Source: Arthrobacter_M sp030063245
GTDB lineage: Bacteria; Actinomycetota; Actinomycetes; Actinomycetales; Micrococcaceae
Assembly: GCF_051131705.1 (NCBI RefSeq)
Contig: NZ_CP180316.1
Location: 3,720,001 to 3,784,000, forward strand
Direction of reading: 5' to 3'
Length of the DNA: 64,000 bases
Of this stretch, positions 25,721 through 34,482 are shown piece by piece. The translations under genes were made by a program, and so were the position numbers. Every line of letters begins with the position of its first letter. Position 1 is the first letter of the stretch. A model generated the notes under the pieces. That model was not told the DNA's origin, searched no databases, and was given only the letters and a program-made list of their open reading frames with translations.

Positions 25721-26026
25721 TTAGTCGCCTTCGGTAAGGTACTTCTCGCCACTTTCTGATTCATGGCTAGTAAACTTTTTGTCCATTTCGGCCATCGACG
25801 CTGCTTCTGCCTCGCTCGGGGGCTTTACCGGGTCGTCGCTTGCCGAACGATCCGCATCACCGAAAATCGCTCCAAGGCCCTTGGCATCCTGAGTTACTTC
25901 ACCCGGTGCCAATTCCTCGGAGGATCCGCGCCGGTTTTCATCTTCTCCCTGGGCTGCGGAACGGGCTGCGGAAGAACCTTGGACGGGGAGAGCAGGCTCT
26001 TCCCCGCGGTCGTCCTGACTCGCCAT
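25721..26026 (-). CDS. Acidic, disordered hypothetical protein
   Basis: 101 residues, rich in Glu, Asp, Ser and Ala with no hydrophobic core (MASQDDRGEEPALPV, then GAIFGDADRSASDDPVKPPS), probably intrinsically disordered. Ribosome site GGAAGG before the ATG at 26026. No family recognised. Convergent with idi and divergent from pfkA. Confidence 0.55.
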   Translation of the reverse strand: MASQDDRGEEPALPVQGSSAARSAAQGEDENRRGSSEELAPGEVTQDAKGLGAIFGDADRSASDDPVKPPSEAEAASMAEMDKKFTSHESESGEKYLTEGD

Positions 26027-26237
26027 ATCATGATCCTTCCAATCCCATTGAGTGGAGCTTGAAACCTCATGATAACAATTCAATCGTGAGCGGGCTCTCC
26101 TGGGCTGAGATTGGACATACAGCGTCCGCGCGCCGGACCCGAGTTGCCCGCGTCACACGACCGTCTAGACTCGTTGGAAGAGCTCAACGGAGTGCTCGGC
26201 ATCCTTGACCACTCCTCCCGAAGGACTTGCGCCAAAT

Positions 26238-27263
26238 ATGAAAATCGGAATTCTCACCAGCGGCGGCGACTGCCCCGGGCTCAACGCTGTGATCCGCGGT
26301 GCCGTACTGAAGGGCATCAAAATCCATGGGCAGGAATTTGTCGGTTTCCGCGACGGCTGGCGCGGCGTCGTCGAGGGCGACATCATGGACCTGCCGCGGC
26401 AAAGTGTCCGCGGTATTTCCAAGCAGGGTGGCACTATTCTGGGAACCTCGCGCACCAATCCGTTCGAGGGTAACGGCGGTTCCGATGTCATCAAGGCGCA
26501 CATGGACCGGATGGGGATCGACGCGATGATTGCGATCGGCGGTGAGGGCACCCTTGCAGCGGCCAAACGGCTCACCGACGCAGGATTGAAGATTGTCGGT
26601 GTGCCGAAAACCGTTGACAATGATCTGGACGCGACGGACTACACCTTCGGCTTTGACACCGCTGTCCAAATCGCGACGGAAGCGATCGACAGGCTCCGCA
26701 CTACCGGCGAATCTCATCATCGCTGCATGATTGCCGAGGTGATGGGCCGGCATGTGGGCTGGATTGCGTTGCACGCAGGCATGGCCTCCGGCGCCCACGC
26801 AATCCTCATCCCCGAACAGCCCATCAGCATGGAACAAATCACAGACTGGGTCGACGAAGCCCACGAACGCGGCAGGGCGCCTCTGGTTGTGGTGGCGGAA
26901 GGCTTCGTCACCACGGACATGGAGTCACCCCATTCGGAACGGGGGCTGGACACCTTCGGCCGGCCGCGACTGGGCGGAATCGCCGATCAGCTGGCCCCTG
27001 CGATCGAGGAACGGACCGGAATCGAAACCCGGGCCACCATCCTCGGCCACATTCAGCGCGGCGGTGTGCCTTCGGCCTTTGATCGCGTCCTGGCCACCCG
27101 CTTGGGCATGGCGGCCATTGATTCGGTGGTCGACGGCATGTGGGGAACCATGGTCTCCCTCACCGGCACCGAAATTGACCATGTCCCGTTCGACAAGGCG
27201 CTGGGCAACCTTAAGACGGTTCCGCAGCACCGCTATGACGAGGCCGCCATCCTCTTCGGCTGA
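26238..27263 (+). CDS. pfkA: 6-phosphofructokinase
   Basis: Phosphorylates fructose 6-phosphate, the committed step of glycolysis. 341 residues. MKIGILTSGGDCPGLNAVIRG binds nucleotide, IGGEGTLAA follows, the catalytic PKTVDNDLDATDYTFG and MGRHVGWIALHAG are present, and GHIQRGGVPSAFDR closes the site. The glycine in GGEGT favours ATP rather than pyrophosphate as donor. An in-frame upstream start exists (26205), but MKIGIL is the usual N-terminus. Confidence 0.95.
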   Translation: MKIGILTSGGDCPGLNAVIRGAVLKGIKIHGQEFVGFRDGWRGVVEGDIMDLPRQSVRGISKQGGTILGTSRTNPFEGNGGSDVIKAHMDRMGIDAMIAIGGEGTLAAAKRLTDAGLKIVGVPKTVDNDLDATDYTFGFDTAVQIATEAIDRLRTTGESHHRCMIAEVMGRHVGWIALHAGMASGAHAILIPEQPISMEQITDWVDEAHERGRAPLVVVAEGFVTTDMESPHSERGLDTFGRPRLGGIADQLAPAIEERTGIETRATILGHIQRGGVPSAFDRVLATRLGMAAIDSVVDGMWGTMVSLTGTEIDHVPFDKALGNLKTVPQHRYDEAAILFG

Positions 27264-27322
27264 TTCCGATCGGATCCCGACCCGACATGATTCCATCAGA
27301 GCGGATGTGAGACCGTGGAAAC

Positions 27323-28030
27323 ATGAGTTTTGACGAGGGCGGCATTCCCATCGTGCAGCTGGCGTGGGAACGGCGGCTCGGATTGCACGACGGCGCCATC
27401 GGCCGCGCCGCTGAACCGGACACCGGCAGGGTGGTTAAGCGCGACGACGACGCCGTTACCCTAAGCTTCATCCGACTCTGGGGCCGCTCGCTGCTGGTGG
27501 GCCCCGGCTGGGTCGTCGATGCTGCCGCCGGTTTCACCGACGCCGAACTCACAGATCACGCCACCCTGCTCGGCTTGACTCGTGCTTATGGCGGCCACGG
27601 CCTCGGTACGGCGTCCCTGTATTTCGCCGATGACCTCCCCTTGGTCCAGCCAGCCACTGAACTCGCTGTCTCGGCGGGCAATCCGGCGGCCGTCCGGCTC
27701 GAATTGCAGTGCCCTCCGGATGACGCGAATGAGGTAAGGCTGGGCACCTTGGAACATAAGTTCACGTTGATGAACGAAGACGTTCCGTTGGCCTGCGGTG
27801 CCTATACCGAGTGGCAGGGCCTGCTGGCCAGGCTCGGAGTTCTGGTCGCTCCGGACCAACGGCGCCAGGGCTGGGGTCTATTGGCCGCGTCGGTGGCCGC
27901 GCACGAGGCGCTGGCCTCTGGACTGATCCTGCAATGGCGGGCCGACGTGAGCAACTTTGCGTCCAATGCCCTGGCCCGCTCGCTGGGTCTGGAATGGGCC
28001 GGGACCCAGACATCCGTCCGGCTGGGCTGA
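27323..28030 (+). CDS. GNAT-family acetyltransferase (FR47-like)
   Basis: 235 residues. The C-terminal half has the GNAT signature LGVLVAPDQRRQGWGLLAAS and ends RADVSNFASNALARSLGLEW. The N-terminal half is a less conserved GNAT-related region. It lies 59 bp after pfkA, same strand, and may be co-transcribed. Substrate unknown. Confidence 0.75.
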   Translation: MSFDEGGIPIVQLAWERRLGLHDGAIGRAAEPDTGRVVKRDDDAVTLSFIRLWGRSLLVGPGWVVDAAAGFTDAELTDHATLLGLTRAYGGHGLGTASLYFADDLPLVQPATELAVSAGNPAAVRLELQCPPDDANEVRLGTLEHKFTLMNEDVPLACGAYTEWQGLLARLGVLVAPDQRRQGWGLLAASVAAHEALASGLILQWRADVSNFASNALARSLGLEWAGTQTSVRLG

Positions 28031-28119
28031 CCCGACTCCTCGCGGGCTGAGCGCACCGCCAGTGGACTGACCGGCCACCGCGCGGCGACCGCGCAGCCCG
28101 CCCCTAACCGGCCGGCCGG

Positions 28120-29715
28120 CTACTCGGCGTCTACAGGGACGGCTACGTGCCTTCCGGCTCGGGCAGCGCGGGCATTGCCCTCCCCCGCTGACGGCCCCAC
28201 TGGCACGGCCGCGCCGCCGTCGGCCTTTACAGCGCTCTGGCCGCTGCCACCGTCCCAGTTTCCGACCGGCTTCGGCTTGGCCAGGAACATCGCCACCGCG
28301 GCGCCAAGGATAATGACAGCGGCGGGCAGCAGGACGGACTGGCCCATGGCCGTGGAGAAGCCGGCATGAAGCACCTGCGGCAGGCTCCCGGAGAACTCCA
28401 TCGAATTGCTTTGTCCGGTGGCGCCGGGAATTTTCGGCAGCTCCGCCGACAGCCGCGCCTGCATCAGCGCAGCGATCGCGGCACTGCCGAGGACGGCACC
28501 GACCTGGCGGGTGGTGTTGTAAATCCCGGCACCGGCACCGGCCTCACGCGGCCCCAGATTGCGGGTTGCTGTGGTGGAAAGCGGCGCCCAGATCCCCGCG
28601 TTCGCCAGCCCCAGCACGGCACTTGGCAGCAGGAACAACCAGATGGACGTATCCGGTGCCATCAAAGCCGCGTTCCAGAACAGCGCAACGGCCATCAGCG
28701 CCAGCCCCGCGGACGCGATATATTTCGGGTTGACCCGATCCACGAGCCTGCCCACCACGGGGGCCAGCCCGCCTGAGATCAGCGCCATCGGCACCATCAT
28801 CAGGGCCGATTGGGTCGGGGTCAGCCCGCGGACCAGCTGGTAGTAGAAGATCAGGGGAAGGCTCATGGCGGTAATGCTGAAGCCCACGGTGGTGATGGCG
28901 ATGTTGGCCAGCGAGAAGTTGCGTTCGCGGAACAGATGCAGCGGAAGCAGCGGCTCGCCCTTGTTCAGCGCCTGCCAGATCACGAAGAGTACCAGCACGG
29001 CGATGCCGGCACTAATGAGCCCCCAGACGCTGATGACGCCGGTGATGGTCCCCCAGTTGTAGGTGCTCCCTTCCTGGATTCCGAAGACCAGCAGGAACAT
29101 GCCGACGGCGCTGAGCACCACGCCCACAATGTCGAACCTGTGCGGGTGCGTGCTCAGCGTCGGCACCAGCCGCCAGGCCAGCACGAAGCCGACGATGCCG
29201 ATGGGAACGTTGATGAAGAAAATCCATTCCCAGCCCAGCCCGTCCACCAGCACCCCGCCCAGGATCGGCCCCACCAGGGTGGCGACGCCGGCCGTGGCAC
29301 CCCACAGCCCCATCGCCTGCCCGCGGCGGTCCGGCGGGAAGATCCGCGTGATGACCGCCATGGTCTGCGGTGTCATCAGTGCAGCGCCCAGACCCTGCAC
29401 CGCCCGTGCGGTGATCAGCATGGTGATATCACCGGACAGGCCACACCAGAGCGAGGCAAGGGTGAAGACCACCAGACCGGCCAGGTAAAGATTCTTCGGG
29501 CCGAAGCGGTCACCCAGGCGGCCGGTGATCAGCAAAGGCACCGCGTACGCCAGCAGGTAGGCGCTCGTCACCCAGATGACGGAATTAATATCCGCGTGCA
29601 GACCATCCATAATGGCCGGATTGGCCACCGAAACAATGGTCGTGTCGATCAGAATCATAAAAAAGCCGATCACCAGCGACCAGAGGGCCGGCCACGGCCG
29701 TTTCACGTTTTCCAC
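28120..29715 (-). CDS. DHA2-family (EmrB/QacA) MFS exporter
   Basis: 14-helix proton/drug antiporter, 531 residues. TM1 motif MILIDTTIVSVANPAI, motif A ITGRLGDRFGPKNLY, motif C-like AVQGLGAALMTPQTMAVI, then FPPDRRGQAMGLWGATAGVA. The GTG at 29715 has AAGGAGCAC in front. The C-terminal 45 residues are charged and probably cytosolic. The PadR regulator gene lies 20 bp upstream on the same strand, a typical drug-inducible pair. Substrate unknown. Confidence 0.92.
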   Translation of the reverse strand: MENVKRPWPALWSLVIGFFMILIDTTIVSVANPAIMDGLHADINSVIWVTSAYLLAYAVPLLITGRLGDRFGPKNLYLAGLVVFTLASLWCGLSGDITMLITARAVQGLGAALMTPQTMAVITRIFPPDRRGQAMGLWGATAGVATLVGPILGGVLVDGLGWEWIFFINVPIGIVGFVLAWRLVPTLSTHPHRFDIVGVVLSAVGMFLLVFGIQEGSTYNWGTITGVISVWGLISAGIAVLVLFVIWQALNKGEPLLPLHLFRERNFSLANIAITTVGFSITAMSLPLIFYYQLVRGLTPTQSALMMVPMALISGGLAPVVGRLVDRVNPKYIASAGLALMAVALFWNAALMAPDTSIWLFLLPSAVLGLANAGIWAPLSTTATRNLGPREAGAGAGIYNTTRQVGAVLGSAAIAALMQARLSAELPKIPGATGQSNSMEFSGSLPQVLHAGFSTAMGQSVLLPAAVIILGAAVAMFLAKPKPVGNWDGGSGQSAVKADGGAAVPVGPSAGEGNARAARAGRHVAVPVDAE

Positions 29716-29735
29716 TGTGCTCCTTGGGAAAGGAC

Positions 29736-30299
29736 CTACCAGCCAAGGCTGCCGGTCTTGATGTCTTTTTGCAGGCCGCGGACCCAGTCAATCTCCGCCC
29801 GCAGCATGGTCATTTGATATGAAAGATCGATCCAGTATTTCTTTGCCACGTTTTTTTCCGTGACGATCCGTTCGCCGTGGACCAGTCGGGTCAGCTGTCC
29901 CTCCAGCGCGGCGACGCGCTCCTCCAGTAGTTCGACGACGTCGTCCCCCGGCAGGTTGTGCGCTTCAGCGACACCCAGTGGGAAGCTGGGGTATTCGTTG
30001 ACCGGGGTGGCCAGCAGATCCCGGAGCCGAACCGACAGCGCTTCCCGTCCGGGCCCGGAAATTTCGTAGCTGGTCCGTTCCGGACGGTTCCCTTCCCGGT
30101 CTGTACCGGCCGCCCTGACCAGCCCCTGCTCTTCCAACCGCCCGACACAGTGGTACAGCGTTCCCGGGCGGATCTTGAGCAGCCGATCCTCGCTGCGCGC
30201 CATCAGCAACTGGTACATCTCGTACGGGTGCATGGGCCGCTCGGCCAGCAGGGCCAGGGCGGCAACCGACAACGGATTGAGGGCGGAGGAACGAGGCAT
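29736..30299 (-). CDS. PadR-family transcriptional regulator
   Basis: 187 residues. Winged-helix N-terminus LSVAALALLAERPMHPYEMYQLL, IRPGTLYHCVGRLEEQGLV, then TSYEISGPGREAL, all PadR hallmarks. The C-terminal half is a helical dimerisation region. Start: ATG 30299 with CAGGAG in front. Likely represses itself and the exporter 20 bp downstream. Confidence 0.9.
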   Translation of the reverse strand: MPRSSALNPLSVAALALLAERPMHPYEMYQLLMARSEDRLLKIRPGTLYHCVGRLEEQGLVRAAGTDREGNRPERTSYEISGPGREALSVRLRDLLATPVNEYPSFPLGVAEAHNLPGDDVVELLEERVAALEGQLTRLVHGERIVTEKNVAKKYWIDLSYQMTMLRAEIDWVRGLQKDIKTGSLGW

Positions 30300-30410
30300 G
30301 TCTGCTGCTCCTGGAGGTGGTTGGGCGGCATTTGGGCCGAGTGGCACGCGGACCAGCTGGTCCGAAATGAGGCGGCGGGACTTACCGGCACCAGGTTGCT
30401 CGTTGAGGAT

Positions 30411-30426
30411 TATTCCAGATAGAATA
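30411..30426 (-). promoter_or_regulatory. Candidate PadR operator
   Basis: TATTC-N6-GAATA dyad in an AT-rich patch about 112 bp upstream of the padR start. Its position and symmetry suggest an operator or promoter element; nothing more supports it. Confidence 0.3.
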
Positions 30427-30515
30427 TACAGCGGTCTTTGTCGTTCCCGCAACCCGCAGATTGCCAAGCATGCATCTTGTCATGATTCTCCGGGAGCACG
30501 GCGGGGTTGTGCCCG

Positions 30516-31628
30516 TTAGCGCGGCACCCGAAGGAAACCGGTCTGGCGGCCAACGACCTGCCCGGCGTCGGGGGCCACGATCGTTTCCTGAGCCGCCACG
30601 TATTTTTCCCCGGCATCGAGCACCGTCAGTTCCGCGGCGGGATCCACGGTCCGCTTGATCACGGCCAGCGCGATCGGACCCATCTCGAAGTGCTGGGCCA
30701 CCGAGGTCACCGTTCCCACCTGGCGTTCCCCGAGCAGCACAGCGCTGCCGGCCGCGGGCAGCGTGTGCTGCGAGCCGTCCAGCTGCAGGAACACCAGCCG
30801 GCGGGGCGGATGACCCAGGTTGTGGACCCGGGCCACCGTTTCCTGGCCCTTGTAACAACCCTTGGCCAGGTGCACCGCGGTGCGCAGCAGGTCCAGCTCA
30901 TGCGGGATCGTCTTATCGTCGGTCTCGGCGCCCAGACGCGGCCGCCAGGCGGCGATCCGCAGCGCCTCGGCGGCCCACGATCCGGCCAGCGGCCGCACCC
31001 CCACGGCCGCATCAAGATCTGCCATCGGGATCAGGTATTCGAACCAGCTGCGGTCCAGCCCGGGGTGTGACTCCTCGGGAACCGCGGTGTAAGCGAAACC
31101 GCCGGGAGCAATGTGCGGCCACGGATCGCGCCAACAGAGACGTTCGGACCACTCAGTCACCGGATTCACCGTGCCGGCCACGGCCCAAAGCCCGGAAACG
31201 TCAGCGACCTCGACGCGCAGCATAAACCTCATGCCAGTCAGCCATGCGGCCAGCGGCGCCGCCTCGGCTGCTTCGACAATCAGCCAGGTGGTGGCGCCGT
31301 CGTCGAGCACCCGCACGTCATGCTCAATCCGTCCCTGAATACTGAGCAGCAGCAGCTCCGTGCTTACCCCGGGCGCCAGATCGGTCAGCTGCGCAGAGGA
31401 GAGCGTATTGAGCCAGCTGAGCCGGTCAGGGCCGGAAACCGTCACCACGCCGCGGTGGGAAAGGTCGACGACGGCGGTGAGGTTCTTTCCCTGCGCGGCG
31501 GCGACGTGCACGCCGGCCAGCAGGCGCTGTTCACGGTATGGATCACCGTAGTGGGCGGCAACGCCGGCGTCCAGACCACCGGCCTCGACGGCGCCCGAGC
31601 GCCGCAACAGAGTGCTTTTATACGTCAT
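30516..31628 (-). CDS. ygfZ: Folate-binding YgfZ/GcvT-like protein
   Basis: Tetrahydrofolate-dependent factor thought to assist iron-sulphur cluster repair. 370 residues. The diagnostic motif KGCYKGQETVARVHNLGHPPRRL near residue 265 contains the conserved cysteine; N-terminal GVVTVSGPDRLSWLNTLSSAQL is the GcvT-fold start. It is related to aminomethyltransferase but shorter, and no glycine-cleavage genes lie nearby. A FABP-like gene is 78 bp upstream. Confidence 0.92.
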   Translation of the reverse strand: MTYKSTLLRRSGAVEAGGLDAGVAAHYGDPYREQRLLAGVHVAAAQGKNLTAVVDLSHRGVVTVSGPDRLSWLNTLSSAQLTDLAPGVSTELLLLSIQGRIEHDVRVLDDGATTWLIVEAAEAAPLAAWLTGMRFMLRVEVADVSGLWAVAGTVNPVTEWSERLCWRDPWPHIAPGGFAYTAVPEESHPGLDRSWFEYLIPMADLDAAVGVRPLAGSWAAEALRIAAWRPRLGAETDDKTIPHELDLLRTAVHLAKGCYKGQETVARVHNLGHPPRRLVFLQLDGSQHTLPAAGSAVLLGERQVGTVTSVAQHFEMGPIALAVIKRTVDPAAELTVLDAGEKYVAAQETIVAPDAGQVVGRQTGFLRVPR

Positions 31629-31706
31629 GTTGGCCTAACGCTTCCGTCGGGACCGGTATTCCGCCACGGTACGGCGCCAACGGCTTGCCACACCACGGCG
31701 GGCAGC

Positions 31707-32327
31707 TCAGTCATCATTTTTTGGGGCAGGATTGCATCTCTTCAGGATCGCGGAGGCATGGGCCTCCAGGGAGCTGCCCTGCGCGGCAACGTCCCAACGC
31801 CAGAACAGGTCGCCGTTGACCAGACCAAAAATCCGGGTGGCCGCACTGTAATCCTTCGAGCCGGCCCCGCGCATCACAGCATCAGTGGCGAGCTGGATCT
31901 GCGGACCCTTGATCTGGCCGTAATAGAGCTCCGCAATGCCACCAGGATGAATAATGTTCGCCATGATGTCAAAACCGCCGTCGGCATTACGCAGTCTTTC
32001 CACCTCGTCCGCCGTCGTCAAGGCGGGGACAATATCCGCCGGGATCAGGCCGGGACCGCCGTCCGCGTCATTAAGCTGGCGGTCCAAGGACCAGAATCCG
32101 GTCTCCACCGATAGGGGGCGCAGCTGCAGGCCGTCTTCGTCGGTGAGCCAACTGCGGGCCGTGTACTGCAGATAGGGCAGGCCGTTGGTCTCAAAGGAAA
32201 CCAGCTGGGAAAAATACTCTGACTCGGCCTCGCCGGTGCCCAACCTTCCGCTGCCGCGCCATTGCCCCAACAGCCAGGAGAGCGGGACCAACTCGGGCGT
32301 TAGATCCGTTGGAATCTCGATCGGCAC
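31707..32327 (-). CDS. FABP/nitrobindin-like beta-barrel protein
   Basis: 206 residues, ten-stranded barrel of the DUF1794/nitrobindin group: LSWLLGQWRGSGRL, then SEYFSQLVSFETNGLPYLQYTARSWL, METGFW-type strand (SVETGFWSL) and the C-terminal LFWRWDVAAQG. Family members may bind haem through a C-terminal histidine. I do not see an obvious equivalent near the end, so haem binding is uncertain. A GGAGGT site precedes GTG 32327. Confidence 0.85.
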   Translation of the reverse strand: MPIEIPTDLTPELVPLSWLLGQWRGSGRLGTGEAESEYFSQLVSFETNGLPYLQYTARSWLTDEDGLQLRPLSVETGFWSLDRQLNDADGGPGLIPADIVPALTTADEVERLRNADGGFDIMANIIHPGGIAELYYGQIKGPQIQLATDAVMRGAGSKDYSAATRIFGLVNGDLFWRWDVAAQGSSLEAHASAILKRCNPAPKNDD

Positions 32328-32372
32328 GGTGCTACCTCCGCCACTATGTCATGCGGACAAGGCCGCCGCTGT

Positions 32373-32486
32373 TTACTGCTGGCCCTTGAAGAGACGCCAC
32401 AGAACGAGAACGGCAAACCATGCCATGGCCAGACCGGCGATGACCAGCAGACATATGTAGAAAATTTCCAAACCCAGTATCGACAT
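32373..32486 (-). CDS. 37-residue single-span membrane protein
   Basis: MSILGLEIFYICLLVIAG opens a short protein that is almost wholly one membrane helix and ends LWRLFKGQQ. AGGATGA lies 7 nt before the ATG, and it sits between two conserved genes on the same strand. It is too short for most gene callers. Function unknown. Confidence 0.6.
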   Translation of the reverse strand: MSILGLEIFYICLLVIAGLAMAWFAVLVLWRLFKGQQ

Positions 32487-32515
32487 GTCGTCATCCTATC
32501 GCGAAGTTCAGGGCC

Positions 32516-33250
32516 CTACGTTATCAGCAGCTTGTCAATGAAATACACCAGCGCGCCCAAGGCTCCCAACGGGGCGATGCCCATCGCGATGGCGCCCTGG
32601 AAGTTCCTCGGCCGCCCCGCGGTACCCGCCAGGCGCCGGAAACTCATCAGCACCGCGGCCACGGCGGCGCCGATCACCGCGGCCTCCAGGACATGGAGCT
32701 CGGAGAACAGCAGGGCCGCCAATGGTCCGGCGAGGGCGGCCAGAAGTATGGCCAACGGGGCAATCACCCGATCCGGCCAGCGGATCATGCCGATCAGCAG
32801 GGCCACGAGTGCGCTGACCCCGGCAATGAGCGTCATCGCGGTGTCGCCGGTGAACCGGTGCGCAGCAATCCAGCCGGAGCCCAGCCCCGCCAGCAGCACC
32901 CCCGCACTGGCCCCAAGCGTCGATTCCAGCCGGTGGCTTTGCCCCGTGCCGCGGATCAGCTGGACCACAAAGACCGCCCCGATGCCAAGGGCAAGGAAGA
33001 CCGGAAGCCAGATCAGATAGCCGGGCCCCGGGGAGACGGCCGCAGCGACGGCGCCGCACGTTCCAACCAGCGTGATCACGGTACCGAGCGTCTTCTTCGC
33101 CGGGATGCTCAGGTAGTGCGGCCAGCCGAAGCCGAAGAGCACGGAGACCAGGATCCCCGCGGCAAGTGAAAGCCCCAGCGCTCCATACGAGCTGGCGATG
33201 ATGATGGCAAGGGCCACTACGCCGGCTATACCCATCGTCCACGTTTTCAC
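32516..33250 (-). CDS. Integral membrane protein (putative permease)
   Basis: 244 residues with about eight hydrophobic helices, starting MKTWTMGIAGVVALAIIIAS, and few charged loops (IPAKKTLGT, RGTGQSHRLES). Conserved next to glnR-mshD in related genomes as I recall it; function unknown. Convergent to nothing; it is divergent from glnR. Confidence 0.72.
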   Translation of the reverse strand: MKTWTMGIAGVVALAIIIASSYGALGLSLAAGILVSVLFGFGWPHYLSIPAKKTLGTVITLVGTCGAVAAAVSPGPGYLIWLPVFLALGIGAVFVVQLIRGTGQSHRLESTLGASAGVLLAGLGSGWIAAHRFTGDTAMTLIAGVSALVALLIGMIRWPDRVIAPLAILLAALAGPLAALLFSELHVLEAAVIGAAVAAVLMSFRRLAGTAGRPRNFQGAIAMGIAPLGALGALVYFIDKLLIT

Positions 33251-33420
33251 AGTCCAATCCTGCCCTATGCGGGGGATGTCTGCCGGACCCGCGGTTTAGC
33301 GGCGAGGCGGAGCCATCCGCCGTCCATGCCAGTACACTATGAAAAACATCCCGCGCCGAGGGCCATGAACGGCGGCGCGGGAACCGCCCGATGATGCGCG
33401 CTGAGCACATTGGAGGAAGC

Positions 33421-34119
33421 ATGTCCCAGATCCTATTACTGACCAACAGCAACGGCTCGTCGGTGGATATCCTGCCTGCTTTGGAACTTCTCAGCCACCG
33501 GGTTCATATTCTCCCCGCTGTTCCCACCGCTCTGCTGGACACTGAACCGTGCGATATCGTCATGCTCGATGCCCGCAAGGACTTGGCAGGCTCCCGGTCA
33601 TTGACCCGGCTCCTACGGACCACCGGGCTGGACACACCCCTGATACTGATTCTCACCGAGGGTGGCATGGCCGCGGTTTCCGCCACCTGGGCCGCAGACG
33701 ACATTGTGCTCGATTCGGCCGGCCCCGCGGAAGTGGAGGCACGGCTGCGACTGGCCCTGGCACGCTCCGGGGCATCCGATGAGGCGGTCCCGGCCGAAAT
33801 CCGCGCCGCCGGAGTGGTCATTGATGAAAACAGCTACACAGCCCGGGTCAACGGCGCCGTGCTGAACCTGACCTACAAGGAATTCGAACTGCTGAAGTAC
33901 CTGGCCCAGCATCCCGGGCGGGTGTTCACACGTGCCCAACTTCTCAACGAGGTCTGGGGCTACGACTACTACGGAGGCACCCGGACCGTTGATGTGCATG
34001 TCAGGCGGCTACGGGCGAAGCTCGGCTCGGATCACGAAAATCTGATCGGCACGGTCCGCAATGTCGGCTACCGGCTATCGACTGCCCGGATGCCGGATGA
34101 AGAACTCGCGGAAGCGTAA
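33421..34119 (+). CDS. glnR: GlnR-type orphan OmpR-family response regulator
   Basis: Actinobacterial nitrogen regulator controlling glnA, amtB and related genes. 232 residues. N-terminal receiver-like domain LLLTNSNGSSVDILPALELL with Asp50 in IVMLDARKDL, then ILTEGGMAAVSATW. C-terminal winged helix LTYKEFELLKYLAQHPGRVF, LLNEVWGYDYYGGTRTVDVH and GTVRNVGYR closely match Streptomyces GlnR. There is no partner kinase gene, as expected. GGAGGAAGC precedes the ATG at 33421. mshD follows, the mycobacterial gene order (glnR, mshD). Confidence 0.9.
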   Translation: MSQILLLTNSNGSSVDILPALELLSHRVHILPAVPTALLDTEPCDIVMLDARKDLAGSRSLTRLLRTTGLDTPLILILTEGGMAAVSATWAADDIVLDSAGPAEVEARLRLALARSGASDEAVPAEIRAAGVVIDENSYTARVNGAVLNLTYKEFELLKYLAQHPGRVFTRAQLLNEVWGYDYYGGTRTVDVHVRRLRAKLGSDHENLIGTVRNVGYRLSTARMPDEELAEA

Positions 34120-34344
34120 GGAACCGGTGGTCCGAATAGCCGGCGGTTCATTTGGCTGCTTGGTGGAGGACATACGGGTTGAACGTATCGAAGGCACCCC
34201 GGTGGTGCATCCCCCTCGGCTTGGCCGCGCCGGGTCCCTCCGCTCAGTAGTTCCTTAGCGGACGGTCGTCATGGGGCCTGCTCAAGTTGACCTGTTCACT
34301 CTATGGCAGTTTCGCAGCAATCCGCAAATGCCCCAAACGGCTGG

Positions 34345-34402
34345 CGACAGCATGGAGAACAGCACAGGGAACAGCAGGCAACAGCATGGGGAACAGCATG
34401 CC
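34345..34402 (+). repeat. Degenerate 12-bp tandem repeat between glnR and mshD
   Basis: Five imperfect copies of GAACAGCATGGG follow one another. The rest of the 363-bp glnR-mshD gap shows no gene that I can support. Confidence 0.7.
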
Positions 34403-34470
34403 GGACAACGGAGATGACGTCCGCATAGCCGGCGGCGCCGTCGTTCCTCGCCAGTACCGGTGCCGGGCAC

Positions 34471-34476
34471 TAGGCT
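34471..34476 (+). promoter_or_regulatory. -10 box of a leaderless mshD start
   Basis: TAGGCT ends exactly 6 nt before the mshD ATG, so the transcript would begin at or next to the start codon. No Shine-Dalgarno is present. Confidence 0.6.
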
Positions 34477-34482
34477 TTGTCC

